Shown piece by piece: positions 7,993 to 21,600 of a stretch of DNA of 26,158 bases. The notes under the pieces are model-generated. The model was given only the letters and a program-made list of their open reading frames with translations, had not been told where the DNA came from and ran no database searches. This DNA is from a virus: positions 1 to 26,158 of the IMG/VR virus record IMGVR_UViG_3300020433_000042. One strand, given 5' to 3'. The first letter of the stretch is position 1, and each line of letters starts with the position of its first letter. A program made the translations under genes and the position numbers.

Positions 7993-9582
7993 TTAGAACT
8001 CTAGTATGATTTTAATGTCCTCTTTTTGTCGAGCACTCCTAACAATTTCTGGTCTATTATCTAAGTAAATTATTTGTCCCGACCCTTTATTTATCTCAGA
8101 TTCAGATAAACCTGCTTGGAATCTTGTCCCTAAATTAATTAATTTAGTTCCAGTTGGATTAGTGGTTATTCCTGTAAAATTAGTTTGAATTTCACCAGAA
8201 AAACCTGAAGTTTCACCATTTACATTATTCGCAGTTGATGCACTTTCAAATTGGTAAATTCTACCAGATGTAGTAACACCCACATAATCTGTATGATCAT
8301 ATGATGAATTATTGAAATAAAGTGATCTATCTCTAAAGTATTTCAAAACTTTAGTGTCTTTATCGTAAGAAGAAACATATCCTTTAGCAATTTTTCCCAC
8401 ATTGGGAGCAACTGTCAACGTTTGTTGTATCACTTCACCTATAATAGGAGAATCACTTACTGTTTCAAATTTAATTGCTTGTAGTGATGAAAAAGTATTA
8501 TCTGTATATGTGACAGACGTTCCAGCTTTTGTTGGATTTTTTACAACACCAACCTGTGAAAAAATTGTATCAGATGGAAAATCTTTAGTAGAATCATCAA
8601 ATCTAGCATAAATTATAACTTTATCAGTTCCCAGTTCAGTGTAAATATCATCTCCATGACCCCTGCCAGGTGGAATTATTGGGATTAATTTTGCTTTTCC
8701 TGTAGATGGAACGTTGGTATTCAGAGTATCTAAGTCAACAATACCGTAAGTATATCCCTTACCTCCAGAACTAACTGTAACATTTGTAATTTGACCTCCT
8801 ACAACATCAACTAATGCTTTAGCACCTGTTCCATCACCTACAATATTAACCTCTCTAGCCAATCCATTTGAATAATTTGTACCAGCTTTCTCAATATAAA
8901 CATGTTTAATTTGATTCAAATTAACATCTGAATTACCATTTTCCCTTACAGATCTTATTTGAGAATCAGTGCTAGATGACCAACTATTTGGAACTGTGAT
9001 AAACTCTGTTGAATCAAACTTAATAATATCACTTGGAGCCACAGTAAATAGATATTTCCATCTATAACCATCACCACTATTACCTGCTTTTGATGGTTCT
9101 AAATCGGTGAATGTAGGTTCATCTTGAGACACATTACCTAATGGATTAGTTCCAGAAGAACCATTATCAATACAAATATAAACTTTAAATTCAGAATTCA
9201 TAACATAATATTTTGCATCATATAATCTATTTCCTTTATTAATTGGACTTTGATTACTTGCACTATAATCATCTCTGTAAATTTCATATCTATTTCCTGA
9301 AACCCAATCAACTCTTTTTATTAATCTTCTTATATTAGCAGATGAAACTTTCTTACCAAACATCATGGTATCACCACTATGTCTTCGATATGAAAAACTA
9401 TCTGTGGGTGGAGGTGTATTTGTGTTCCATTGTTCACTTCTTCCAAATCCAACTAGTCCATCTGCTCCAGTTGGATTTGATAATCCTAAAAATACATAAT
9501 ATGAATTATTAGTATCTTCAACTGACGCTACAAAATTATTTGCATTTAAAATTCTAAATTGATCAGTAACAATTGCTGACAT
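7993..9582 (-). CDS. 8: Baseplate wedge protein gp8, 529 aa
   Basis: Several blocks match T4 gp8 as I recall it: FGRSEQW at 46-52 (T4 FGRSEPW), PPPTDS at 57-62 (T4 PYPTDS), GDGYRWKYLF near 169 (T4 GDGYVWEYLF), and the C-terminal IIYLDNRPEIV at 504-514 with the final IKIILEF (T4 MIYMENRPPII and INILFTF). In T4, gp8 is a 334-residue dimer that joins gp7 and gp10 in the baseplate wedge. This copy is about 200 residues longer. Part of the extra length is a GxGY-type beta-repeat (about 225-290, e.g. AGTNYS, GDGTGAKALVDVVGG, GGKGYTYG) like those in both neighbouring giants. A late promoter lies 20 nt before the ATG. The next gene starts 1 bp after its stop. Confidence 0.93.
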   Translation of the reverse strand: MSAIVTDQFRILNANNFVASVEDTNNSYYVFLGLSNPTGADGLVGFGRSEQWNTNTPPPTDSFSYRRHSGDTMMFGKKVSSANIRRLIKRVDWVSGNRYEIYRDDYSASNQSPINKGNRLYDAKYYVMNSEFKVYICIDNGSSGTNPLGNVSQDEPTFTDLEPSKAGNSGDGYRWKYLFTVAPSDIIKFDSTEFITVPNSWSSSTDSQIRSVRENGNSDVNLNQIKHVYIEKAGTNYSNGLAREVNIVGDGTGAKALVDVVGGQITNVTVSSGGKGYTYGIVDLDTLNTNVPSTGKAKLIPIIPPGRGHGDDIYTELGTDKVIIYARFDDSTKDFPSDTIFSQVGVVKNPTKAGTSVTYTDNTFSSLQAIKFETVSDSPIIGEVIQQTLTVAPNVGKIAKGYVSSYDKDTKVLKYFRDRSLYFNNSSYDHTDYVGVTTSGRIYQFESASTANNVNGETSGFSGEIQTNFTGITTNPTGTKLINLGTRFQAGLSESEINKGSGQIIYLDNRPEIVRSARQKEDIKIILEF

Positions 9583-9602
9583 CGTATTCTTACTTTTCTT
9601 TC

Positions 9603-9610
9603 TATTTATA
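9603..9610 (-). promoter_or_regulatory. T4-type late promoter (TATAAATA) before gp8
   Basis: An exact TATAAATA preceded by C (minus strand CTATAAATA) lies in the 40-bp gap between the giant gp7-type gene and gp8, 20 nt before the gp8 ATG at 9582. The spacing leaves a short purine-rich leader without a clear Shine-Dalgarno. It would start a separate late transcript for gp8, the DUF4815 giant and the 70-residue gene. Confidence 0.85.
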
Positions 9611-9622
9611 GGGGTTTGAGCA

Positions 9623-12600
9623 TCAAGCTATAATAGCCCTTATTGAACCACTTGATCTATGACCCTTCTCACCTACTTTATCATAACTCTTTCTTTGTAT
9701 GGTTGGGAAGGTTGTCAAACCAGTATTTACTGTTAGACCAGTTACTCCTATTGAAATAGGATTAGAAGAACGTGTTGTATTGTTTCCATACAGTCTACCC
9801 CAACTTAGTGTTCCTAATGTAGTTGTAGTTCCCGTTTCACCTTGGTAGAAACCTTCTGTATTAATTCCTGAAACTAGAGATGCACTATTTGTATGTACAT
9901 TACATACAATCGTTCCTTTTGAACCATCAGTTGTGATTGAATTAACTATGTAAATATTATCAAGGAATGTTGTTCCAATTCCAACAACTGCTGAATTGCC
10001 AGGATTTACAGACGTTAATCCGTTTCCTACTTTTGTATCTTTAATTAGAACTGGATATCCAACTTGAAGTTGATTAGCAGCAGCATTTTGAATCACACCA
10101 TCATTATCTATTGTCACAGCATGGAAATCAAATCTTAATGCTGGTCCGCCTCCACTCCTTGTTGTCTGTGTGATTCCAGTAATAATTCCCGTATATCCCT
10201 GAACATTAGATATTCTTGTAATTTTTTCAGTTTGGTATGATGGTGGTTCAATAATTACTTGGGGTAGATTTGAACTTGAATATCCTAATCCTTTATCAAC
10301 AACATTAATAGCAGTTATAGAACCATTTGTAATGGTCGCTGATGCAGTTGCTGTTGAGTATGTTCCAACTGAACCATCGAGTTGTAAGAATGTCACTATA
10401 CCAGTGCGAGGTGCAGATATTTTGACAGTGGGAGCTACACTATACCCTGAACCAGATTCAGTAATATCGTAAGATGTTACAGAACCTGCTGCTGATACTA
10501 TTGCTGTAGCAGATGCACCAACATTAATTTCTCCATTTGTAACAAGAGCATCAACTTCACTAACTGTAATGCCAGTATATCTATTTTCATAGAAGAATGC
10601 AGAGGCATCATCTACAAATATACCATCAAGTGTTCCTGTTCCCTGTCCTGAAATTTCTGTAAAATCTCCGATTATCTTAGATGTAGGATAAATTTGTGGT
10701 TCTAATATTGACCTTGACTTGTCAACTAATTGACCATTGATATTAATATCTGTTTTTTGTTTAATCCATTTTATGGGTTTGAGATTAATTTCATCTATAC
10801 CCAAATCAGTGTAGATGTCAGTGTCTGCTAAGTCAGTGTTTAATATATCTTTTATAATTCTATTTCTTGTTTGAGCAGTTGTAATACCAAGCAAGTCTGG
10901 ATTTCTAAGAACTCTTACACTATCACCAACTTTTATTGTTTCAGTAATATCTTGGACAATAACATCAACTCCATCTATACCCTTGTAGAAGAAGATATCT
11001 ACTTGATCATTATCATTAAGTCCTGGTTGAGACTCACCACTTGGTGGTTCAGTGAATGTAAATGTTGTACCACCTTCAAATTGATATGCTTCATCTGGTT
11101 TCTGTAAAACACCATTAACAAAAATAAGTAGCACAGCATTTAAATCAATTAATTGTGATTGTGTATCAGTTAAATCTTTTTCAAAACTCAATAATTCACC
11201 ATTAAAGAATAGTGGGAACCTTGTTCTAGAACCATCTTGTAATATTTTAATACTATCAATGGCATCAATTTCACCAAATTGCCATGCTGAGAATCTATCA
11301 TTAAATATCTCAACAACCTCTAATTCAAATTCTTGAATAGGTGCTGTAAGATGTGCAGCAGTCACTAATCCAACTGGTTTAAACTTATCACCCTTTTTAA
11401 ATGAATATCCACTTCTTGATATTTCAAAGTCTTTTATAACAAATAATGTTGAACCGACACCAACGCTTGTAGTCGCAGCACTTACACCAACATTTATAAG
11501 TAAATTTGAACCTGTATCTGTTGTTGCTCCTACACCTAATCTAGATATTCCTTCAACTTCTAGATTTTCATAAGTTGGTTCAGGAATTATAATCTCTGGA
11601 TTGATATATCCAGAACCAGGATTTGTAATTGTAAATGATAGTGTTCCACCAACTCCTACAGTCGCTTCTACAACAGCACCACTACCACCGCCACCGCCAG
11701 GACCTACATTAAATGTAATTGATTCAATAGATGTTTGAGCGATACTTACAAATGAACCAGCAAAAGGATCAGGATTTGGGAAACTTGTCTTCGATACTGA
11801 ACGAGGATATGGGTGATTACCAAAGAATCCATCTTTTGAACATTTAAATACTAATCCACCAGTATCAATACCGACAGTATCACTTGTAGTGAACGTATGA
11901 TTAGGTATGGTTAATGTAAGTAATCCACTATGAGATTCATAAATTGCATCAGTTGCTGTAAATGAATCTCCATCAAATCTATCCTTTCTAATTGAACCTA
12001 TACCAGAACTTACAAACTTATGCTCATATGCTTGGTCTGTAACAGCAATTGCAACTGAACCACCACGATATCCTGAACCAAATGTTAGATCTTCAAAGAA
12101 TTCAAATGCATGACCACCACCTTGATATGTGTGAGGTATAGTGCTGGCACCTGCTTGTACTTCAAAACTTCTCTCAGATACAATACCAACAACAAATAAT
12201 GGTCTTTCATGATCTTGGAAGATGGTTGTTGTTACTCCAACATATCCTCCTCCACCAATTGTTTGTACAGCAGTTGCAGTTGCAGAAACAAATGTATGAG
12301 GATATTGATCACCAGGTGCAGATGCACCAACATTTACTCTAAATGTGTTTGTTGTGACATTATCTACTGTTAAATATTGATTTGCTGCAGGGTCAGTTGC
12401 TCTTGGATAGGTCTTAGGTTGACTAGGATCTAATGTACAAGTGAATGTAAATGAATCAGTTTCAAGAACCACAGCGTCACCATTAACTAACCCATGTTGA
12501 CTGATAGTTATAACTAAATCACCATTTGCAGGTGTATAAACAGCGTTCGTAGGTTGCCCAACTACTGTCTTAGGACACTTAAATTCTAGTCCTTTCAATT

Positions 12601-15600
12601 TAACTGTAGTGGGTCTGTTTAATGCAAATCCATGAACATCATTGGTAGTTACAGTAATAATTCCTGATATATTATTGTAAATAGCAGTTTGAATTCCAAG
12701 ATTGAATCCAGAGGATGTTCCAATACCAACAATATTAGTTAATGCACCAGATGAATTTTTCTCTGCTTTTACTTTTGCTCCATATAAAGGTGCATATCCT
12801 AATCCTTCTGTTGAACCAAGTGATACTATTAGACCACCTCTTGGTATCTGATTTTGATTAATGTCAGAGTCTGATGTAATAAATTGACCATTTTCTGAAG
12901 TTATACCTGTGAATCTGATTGTTGATAAACCAGCAGTGGTATCAGCTAAAATTCGATAATTGTGTCCTAAGTTGTTATTTGTAAATGGTCTCTGGAATAC
13001 ACCATTAATAAACACAACTCCATTACCTATTTCAATACCAGAGGAGGTATTTGCACCACCAACTTTTAAATCATAAGAAGTAGTTAAACCTGTGAAATTA
13101 TCTGATATATCATCGAACAACATGTTTGTTGTATAATCTTGCCTTAAGAAAGTTCTTCCACTAAAATCAGCTTTTACAAATGGTAATTCTGTTTCGGTTC
13201 TTCTAGAGCGAGTATTACCTTTTGGTGGGTCAATAAAGTGAACTGAACTACCAACAATATTAAATGAGCCTCTATGAATCTTAACAATATCATTCTGAGC
13301 ATGTGACGTAGCAGGAAGTCCTAATGAACCTCTCTCTACTCTAACTGTTGGTACATTTGATATACCTTCAGAAATGTTTAATTGATCATCTATTTCACCA
13401 CTTCCGTCTGATGTGCTTGAAAAACCTACTTCAACAACTTTCATAAATTCGTTGTTAATTTTTAAAACATCAAATGTTGATATAGAACCAATTCCACTTA
13501 ATGAGAATTGAGTAGTAATACCAGTTATATTGACTCCTAAATTATATGTCAATGATGTGAATGTAATTGGTTGTTGTACAACACCATCTAAACCTATAAT
13601 AGTCTTAGAAAGTTTTTTAGACATTTCTAATTGGTGATTATTACCACTTCCAATACCAGTGAATGTGATTGCTGAACCTGAGACTATATCTTCTCTGGTT
13701 GGGAATAATTGGAATCTATCTTCGTCTAAATTTTTTGCAAATACTGTTGATGGAAGTAAATCGGTTGTTATTCCAGCACTATTAATTGTTGATCCAATAG
13801 ACATTGCAGATGCTGCAATACCTATGAATGATGAACCAGGTGTGTAAATTAATTCTTCGTTTGTATTAAAGAAGTGATTTGGAATTGTAAATATTCCCGT
13901 TGATGCTGCAATACCAGCAGTAGAAGGATTGAATGTTTTAGCATATATTGGTGTTCCTTCAAATTTCAAATCAAACTTGACTTTATTTGCTCTTCTGCCC
14001 TCAAGTCCATCGAATGTTGATAATAAAACATTTTGTTCAATTCCACCATAAGTTAATGTGCCTGGTAAATTATTGAAATCACTTTCAGTATAGAATATTT
14101 GATTATATGCTTGTACTTCTACTAATTCAGTAAATTGAGAGTCAGGGACAAACTGTAAAGCAATATTATCACCACTTATCTGTGATGTGAAAGTACCTAA
14201 ACCGATTGTTGAACCTAGAGAAACAAATGGATACTGAACGACTAAAACGTCTTGTTCATCTCTAATACCTATTATTTGATGAATAGCAGACGTTTGAGCA
14301 GTTGATACTCTAACTAATGATTTTACTGAACTATCAATAGTCTTATCAAGATTTGCAAAAGGTATTAGTCCACCAGCACCTGTATTATATGTTGACTCTA
14401 ATCTAATACTTCTTTCTGCACCTAATGGTTGTCCTTGTGCTAAAAATCTATGAGTTCCTATACCTGCAGTAGTAGTACCAAGACCAACTATATTTGATTG
14501 CAATTCAAGAATATTAGATCCACTATTTTCAATCTGCAATTTGATTAAGTCATTTTCTAGTTTTGCGGTTAATATACCAACATTATTAGTTGTAGGACCA
14601 TTAGTATCATCAACAAAAATTTGAGAGAACGTTGTATTTTCACCATCAAAATCTAAAACTACTTCATTATAGTTAATTTCTTTTGTTACAGAATCTTGCA
14701 CAAAAATAATTGCATGCATTCCATTTACAGTATCTTTATCAAATTCTGCAATAGTAGTAGTTCCATTTGGTATATCAGCATTTGAACTTGTCAAATTAAT
14801 ACTACCAATAATATTGGTCGCTATACCCGATTTATTTTCATCATAAAATGTTTTTAAAATTTTAATATCATGATCTTTCGTAAATTCATCTTTAGGTGTG
14901 AATATAAGATTTTTATTACCATTAGTGTCTATTTCAGTTGAAAAATCACCTAATAATAAATTTGTATCGGTATTATTCTCTCCAACTCCAGTGCTATCTG
15001 ATGATTTTTCAAATAATAATACATCATTTTCCTTTGCAACCACCACCAATTCTGTAAATTGTGTATCTGAACTATCTGGATCTACAACTTGTATTAAGTA
15101 ATTGATAACTTTACTATTAATTGAGTCGATTATACTAGTATTTGCTGAAAAACCAACACTTGAAAATTTATCACTTATATCATCATGAATTAAAACTCTA
15201 TTTGTCAAACATTTGCTGAAATTAGTTAATTTTTTATTTTTCAATAATAAACTCTTAGTTTTATTACCTAATCTATTGTAATCTCTTACAAAATCAAAAT
15301 TATTAATAGCATCAACTCTGTTATCATCACCAATAACATCAATAATTATTGTGGAAGTTGATTTTGGAGATGTGGATGCAACTCCAACATTTACTGTGCT
15401 TTCAATAAATGTATCAGAGAAGTTCTTTAAGCCTGCTGGATGAATAATACTATTCAAACTATTAGAGAATTTTTCCCAAGTTATTGGACTCTTGACAGTG
15501 TATGATAGGTTTTGATAATAATCATTATTAGGAATGACCTGTGTGTCATCATTTAATTTACCTATGTTGTCTATCCATCCATACTCTTGGCGATTAGAGA

Positions 15601-18600
15601 AGTCAATCTTAAATTTAGCACGGTTATTTGTAACTTCAATTATTTCTGCTGATACTCCAGTCACGTTACCTATAATTCTATCTCCTTTCTTAACTTCAGT
15701 CAAACCATCAATCTTAATAAAATCATCTCTTATAACAGTAACTCTTGACTCTGATGGTACTCCATTTACGTTTATTATTTCATTTTCTTGGAAAACACCT
15801 CTTTCTTGCAAAGGTCTTATATCTGGATAGTTCTCTTTGTTGATTAAAACTGCGTATCCAGACTGGAATGTTTTAGCAATACCAGGATTTGTTGTTACTC
15901 CAGCAACACTAAATTCAACGATTGTAGTGGTACCAGGTGTATAACTATCAACCTTAAAGAATGTATAACCATGATCTTCAGAGTTAAATCCATCACCCTG
16001 AACTTCTCCTGTAAAGGAACCATTGTCTTCTGTTAATGAACCTGCTTCACCTACTCTTTGAATACCTTCCACATATATTTCATCACCAACTGCAAATGGT
16101 TGTGGATCTAAAAATCCATTAAATGGTGTTTGTAAGAAACAAGTTACTATACCACCAGAACTTGTCTGTATGGAATTTATACCAATACCATTTGAATTAT
16201 TTACAGCAACTATTCTATGCTCTACAGAATCTAAACCATTTATTGGTGCAATAACATCAATATTAGATATTGTTTGATTAGGAACAAGAGCTAATAGTGA
16301 AGAATCATCAACAACTTCATTTGTAGTTGGATTATATACAACTAAATTAGGAGCAGTTGTGTAGTCAGAACCACCATTTATTATCTCTAAATTGCTAATT
16401 ACGTCTAAATTATCAATTTTAAGAACTGGAGGTATAAAAACTTCTGGTTGTAAAGTTTTATCGGAAGAATACTCATATCCAATATCAACAATTCTAATAT
16501 TTTTAATTTTACCGATACTTTGTGACTCAGCAACTATATTTGCATTAACACCTCTATCTGATATAATTTGTTTAAATACAGGTAATTTTTTATAATTGAA
16601 CCCTTTTGAAATTATCTCTAAATCTTTTATTGGTCCATGAACATTTTTAGATTTAGTGGAATATTCAATTTTTTCACAATCTTCTTCAGAGTAATTTAAA
16701 AATTCTGGTAATTTAGGTGAGAAGTTGAATGTATCTGCTGTAACATCAGATATTATATAATCATCGTTGTAAATACTATTAACAAAAACTATTTCAGAAT
16801 AATTTTTTACTTCACTATCTGCTGTACTTATAAATCCACCCTTAGTTAACCCATAATAAAGAACAGATGGTGTTGAAGTAGTTGGTTCTAATGTTAAGGT
16901 AGCACCAGCAAAACCAACTGTACCTGCCGTTCCTACGTTGAATGATGTAGAATCTGTTGAACTAACATATTCATTTTTACCATTTTCATAGAAAATCTTA
17001 AAATCAAAATTTTGAATTGTTGAAGTTGATAATGCAAATGTTAATTTGGAATTTTTGTAAACAACTATTTGTGGATTAATTGGTGATATTCTCTGTTCAT
17101 TACCCCCAGTGTTAGGTGTTAATGATAATAATTTAACAGGATTAGCACTTAAATCATTAAATGTCTCTGCAAGTTGGAAATATCGACTATTAACTTTATA
17201 GACAAAATAAGATCCATTAGGTAATGCAGTACCATCTCCAGTGTAAAATACCTTATCGCCAGTATTAAATCCATGATTTTCGATATCAATTCTGTTTGCT
17301 TCTACATCAGAACTCTTGAATTGTATTGGATTGATTAATAATTTTTCATATTCAGTGTTATAATCAACAAAAACTGGTGATGTTGTTCCTATTCCTACAG
17401 ATAAATTTGGTACGACATTAAGACTAATAATATCTCCATTTTGTAACTCATGAGTCGTAGTTCCAGCTGCAGCAACTTTTGTTGTGACTGTACTTACAAT
17501 TTTATCAATATCACCTGTGACTTGTTCAAATTGAGATGAAATATTATAAAGATGTGTGTTTATACCAGTAACATTGATTGCATTCGTTTTAAAGTATAAT
17601 CCTTCACTTGTATTTCCTACACTAACTGTAGTTAAACCAATATAATCTTCACTTTTTTTAATTACGAATAATTCTTGAGTATTGCCACTGATTGGAATTT
17701 GGAAATTTGCGTCAGTATCGTTAACGTCATCAGACATTGCAACATCAAATTGTTTGTTAGGAACGTCAGGGACAGTTAATAAAACTTTTTGTCCTGTTTT
17801 AAATTTATGATTTGGTAGATAAATCTGTCTATTTGGTATTGATATTGATTTTTCAAATTCACCAATAACATAATTTACAGATATTGCTACTCCATCCGTA
17901 CCAACACCTATTGATTGAGGAGCATTAAAGTAAACCACATCATTCACTTGTGATTCAAATTTATTAGTTTTAACAGGTATCGATACAGTATCATTTAATA
18001 AATCGACATTAGAACCAAATGTATGTGCTATACCTGTATTTCTAAGCACTCTAATTGCTCTTTGGGTATTAAAAACTCCTAAAACTTGTACATTTTCATG
18101 ATCTGTTGTATTACCAGAACCAACTCTTATAGTAGCACCAATTGAAATATTATTAGGAATCTTATTTACAAAAATATCCTCTATTGCATTACTTCCTGCA
18201 ACAACAACATTCATTGATTTTGCTAGTCCAACACGACTTGTACTTACTCCAATTTTGAACGAGTCAGTTAAATTTTGAATAGATGTGCTTAATCCTGAAA
18301 CATATACGTAATCATTATCATTTAACTCTATAGTAGGAGAATATTTTGCCCTTACTTCTCTATCATTTACCCATGTAAATATTAAATCTTCAAATCTATC
18401 GAGTTTTGTTTCAATAGATGATATTCCTATACCCACAATATCACTTACTTCAGCACTAAATCCAGTACCATTGGTATCTGTATTATCGAATGATGTAATA
18501 TCTCCTACCTTATATCCTGTACCTGCATTCAATATTTTAAATGATTCGACTTCTCCCTTAGTTACAGATAGCACTTCTGAACCTTGTCTTATTGACTCAT

Positions 18601-21600
18601 TTGATTCAATAATAAAATCATTATTTGCAAATTCTTCTCCTACGTTGTAGGGATATGTATTTCGAGATAAATTGGAATTATTGAAATCAAAATCATGACC
18701 TAAATTCAAATTTTCCCTTATGAATGGTAATCTAAATGTTTTTCCAATAAAGTATGGGTAAGCACCCACAATAAATCCATTATTATTTTCCTCTACAGTT
18801 GTAAAATATGCATAAGTTCCATTAGGATACTCTGGTGTTTTACAGAATCTACCATTATGAATATCTAAGTCACCAGAATTATCAAATATGTAATCATCAA
18901 TAAAGAATCCAGCATCAAAACCTGATGGTCTATTAATCACCTTATCTACGTTAAGGGTATATGATGAATGTAATATTTTTGTCTCTGAATTTATATTTTC
19001 AGGATCTGAATAACCAAATGGTCCGTATATTGGATTTCCGTCATATGCCCATCCTATGATTGATGAGTGTTTTTTAGGTTTATCAAATTCACCATTTTGT
19101 TTAATATCAAATGTATCTTTCTCTAAGTTTGTAAGTAATTCTTGATTACACCCAATAACATTATAACTTAAAAATGTACCTCTTGATATTAAACCACTAT
19201 CTCCAATTCTATTCCTCTCATTAACCTGCAGCGTTCTTACATTTGTACCAAAATTACCACCTACACCTCTAGGTTGTACAGTCGCCTCTGTGGTTAACGT
19301 ACTGTACCCTATACCAGCGTTAATCATTATTACATCGACTAGTTTACCATTTTCTATAACAGGTCTTGCAGAGGCACCTGCACCGTTCTCAGTGGATGTT
19401 ATTTTAATTTCTGGATTTGAATTATAATTTTCACCTTGTTCTACAACTACAATATCAATTACTTTACCATTTGAAATTAAAGGTCTTACTTCAGCAAATC
19501 TACCACTTTGAATTTCAACACTTGGTCTTGAGACATTGTTCAATATTTTTGAACCATAATCTGTTCCCTCTTCATATAGATACGCTCCAGTAAATGAACC
19601 TGTCACTACAGGTGTTATATTGAATGAACCTGTAATTGTTCCAGCATAACCAACTTCAATATTAACTTTAATTTCAGGATATTTGAATGTTTGATATCCA
19701 GTTCCACTTGAAGTTAAATTAACAAATTTACCTCTATCAAAATCAATCCTAGATGTTCCACCAACACCCGCATTTGCTAATTTAAATGAATTATCATCGA
19801 CCTTCATAACATAATATGATGAAGTTGTTGTTAATCCTGATATGACTTCTGGTTCAGTGGTTCCAAGACCTGCTATTGGTTTGTAGTTTATTACATCACC
19901 ATGACTAAATCCATGATTGTTAAAGTTAATAGTATCATATGAAGTAGAAATTCCAGCAGGTTTTACAATAAGATTTCTATGTTGATATCCTTGACCTGAT
20001 TCTATAACTTTTATGTTTGTTATTGTATTTTTTTGCTCAGTTCTAAAAATATGAATACCAGATGCAGCGGAATCTGTAGATAATCCAACGGTATTAACAC
20101 CAGTTATAGCGTCATTTTTTGTATTATAGATTCTAATAGTTGAAGTATTTACAACTCTTATGAAATAAGGATCACCATTTGCAAGTGTAGATGTTTTTGC
20201 ATTTGTTACATCATATGCACTACCAATTGGAAGGGAAGTATTGCCATTGTTTAAGTAATATACTAAATCACCATTTTCTAAATTATGAACATTATTAAAT
20301 GTAATTGTCTCATCATTTATGTCAATACCCCCACCAAAAAATATATCTCTACTATCGAATGTTAAATCTCTTACTCTTTGACCTGTTACTGCCTCTAAAA
20401 CACACCCATCACCATTTCCTCCAGTCAATGAAATATTTTTCACTGATTCAATATCAAAATCTTGTGGGTCAATTAAAACTTCTTTTACCGAACCAGATAA
20501 TATTGGTTCTACAAACGCATCTGAACCGATACCAGATTCGACTTTCAATACAGGAGCACTAATTATATCATAACCATCTCCACCGTTTATTAATTCAACA
20601 CTTGCGAGATTACCATAACTGATGAAGTCTTCAGATACAGGAGATCTCAATTCAACACCATTTTTTAAAATTCCAATATCGGTTATATTTTCATCATCAT
20701 TCGATGGGGTAAATAAATTTCTTGAAAGAGGGAATTTTCTTAATATCTTATTTGCACCTATTTTTTTACCATGATGTCTTAGTATTGTAAATTCATGTCT
20801 ATCATTTAAAGATGCTCCCAAACCAACTGCAACTGTACTTGCTGTACCAATCTGTGCTCTTGAAAGATAAAGTGCAATTTTTGTTATATTACTGCCTACA
20901 TCTGCCTCTTGTGGGTCAACATAATAAATTTCACCATCATTTAATCCTGGTGGAACATCAACTGAATCACTATTCGCTGAATTAGGATCTTTTATTGCAT
21001 TATAAACAACAGCGTCACCTTCTATAAACCTTATATCTCTATTTGTACCAAAATCAAATTCAAGAAAATTATATAAACCATTTAAATCATTTTGACCAGA
21101 TAATGCAAAATTGGTGGTTGTTGAAGCTATACCAACGATGGTTTCTTTTACTACTTCATCTGAAATATCAAAACTAGGTAGTGAGTTGGATGCAACATAT
21201 CCATCAACATCACCGTCCACGTAAACATTCAACACATTAGATATTACATTATTATTTCCAACATCTATCTCAGTTCCCGAACTTGATGCCTTATCAACTA
21301 CTCTACGAATATCATATTCTTCTGCTGCAACTGGAGAAAATCCAAGATTAGTTGTTGTGAATTGTTTTTCACCAGTTATTGTTAAAACATTAAATTGACC
21401 GTCAACAACCTGTTCATTTCTTCTAACAACTTCAAATTTATCTCCTTCTTTAAGAGATGATTTATCTATCTTCGTATTTAAAGAAATTGTTCCACCAACT
21501 GCATCTGTAGATATACCTGCTGTTTGGAATCTTGAACTTGTATTATAAATCCATGAATTTGCAAATTTTTCCTTGTCAGTTAATGCATTGTTTAATATTT

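Noticed and set aside
9583-9650. Possible terminator between the gp7-type gene and gp8
   Set aside because: I see no stable GC-rich stem followed by a T-run on the minus strand; only the late promoter is evident.
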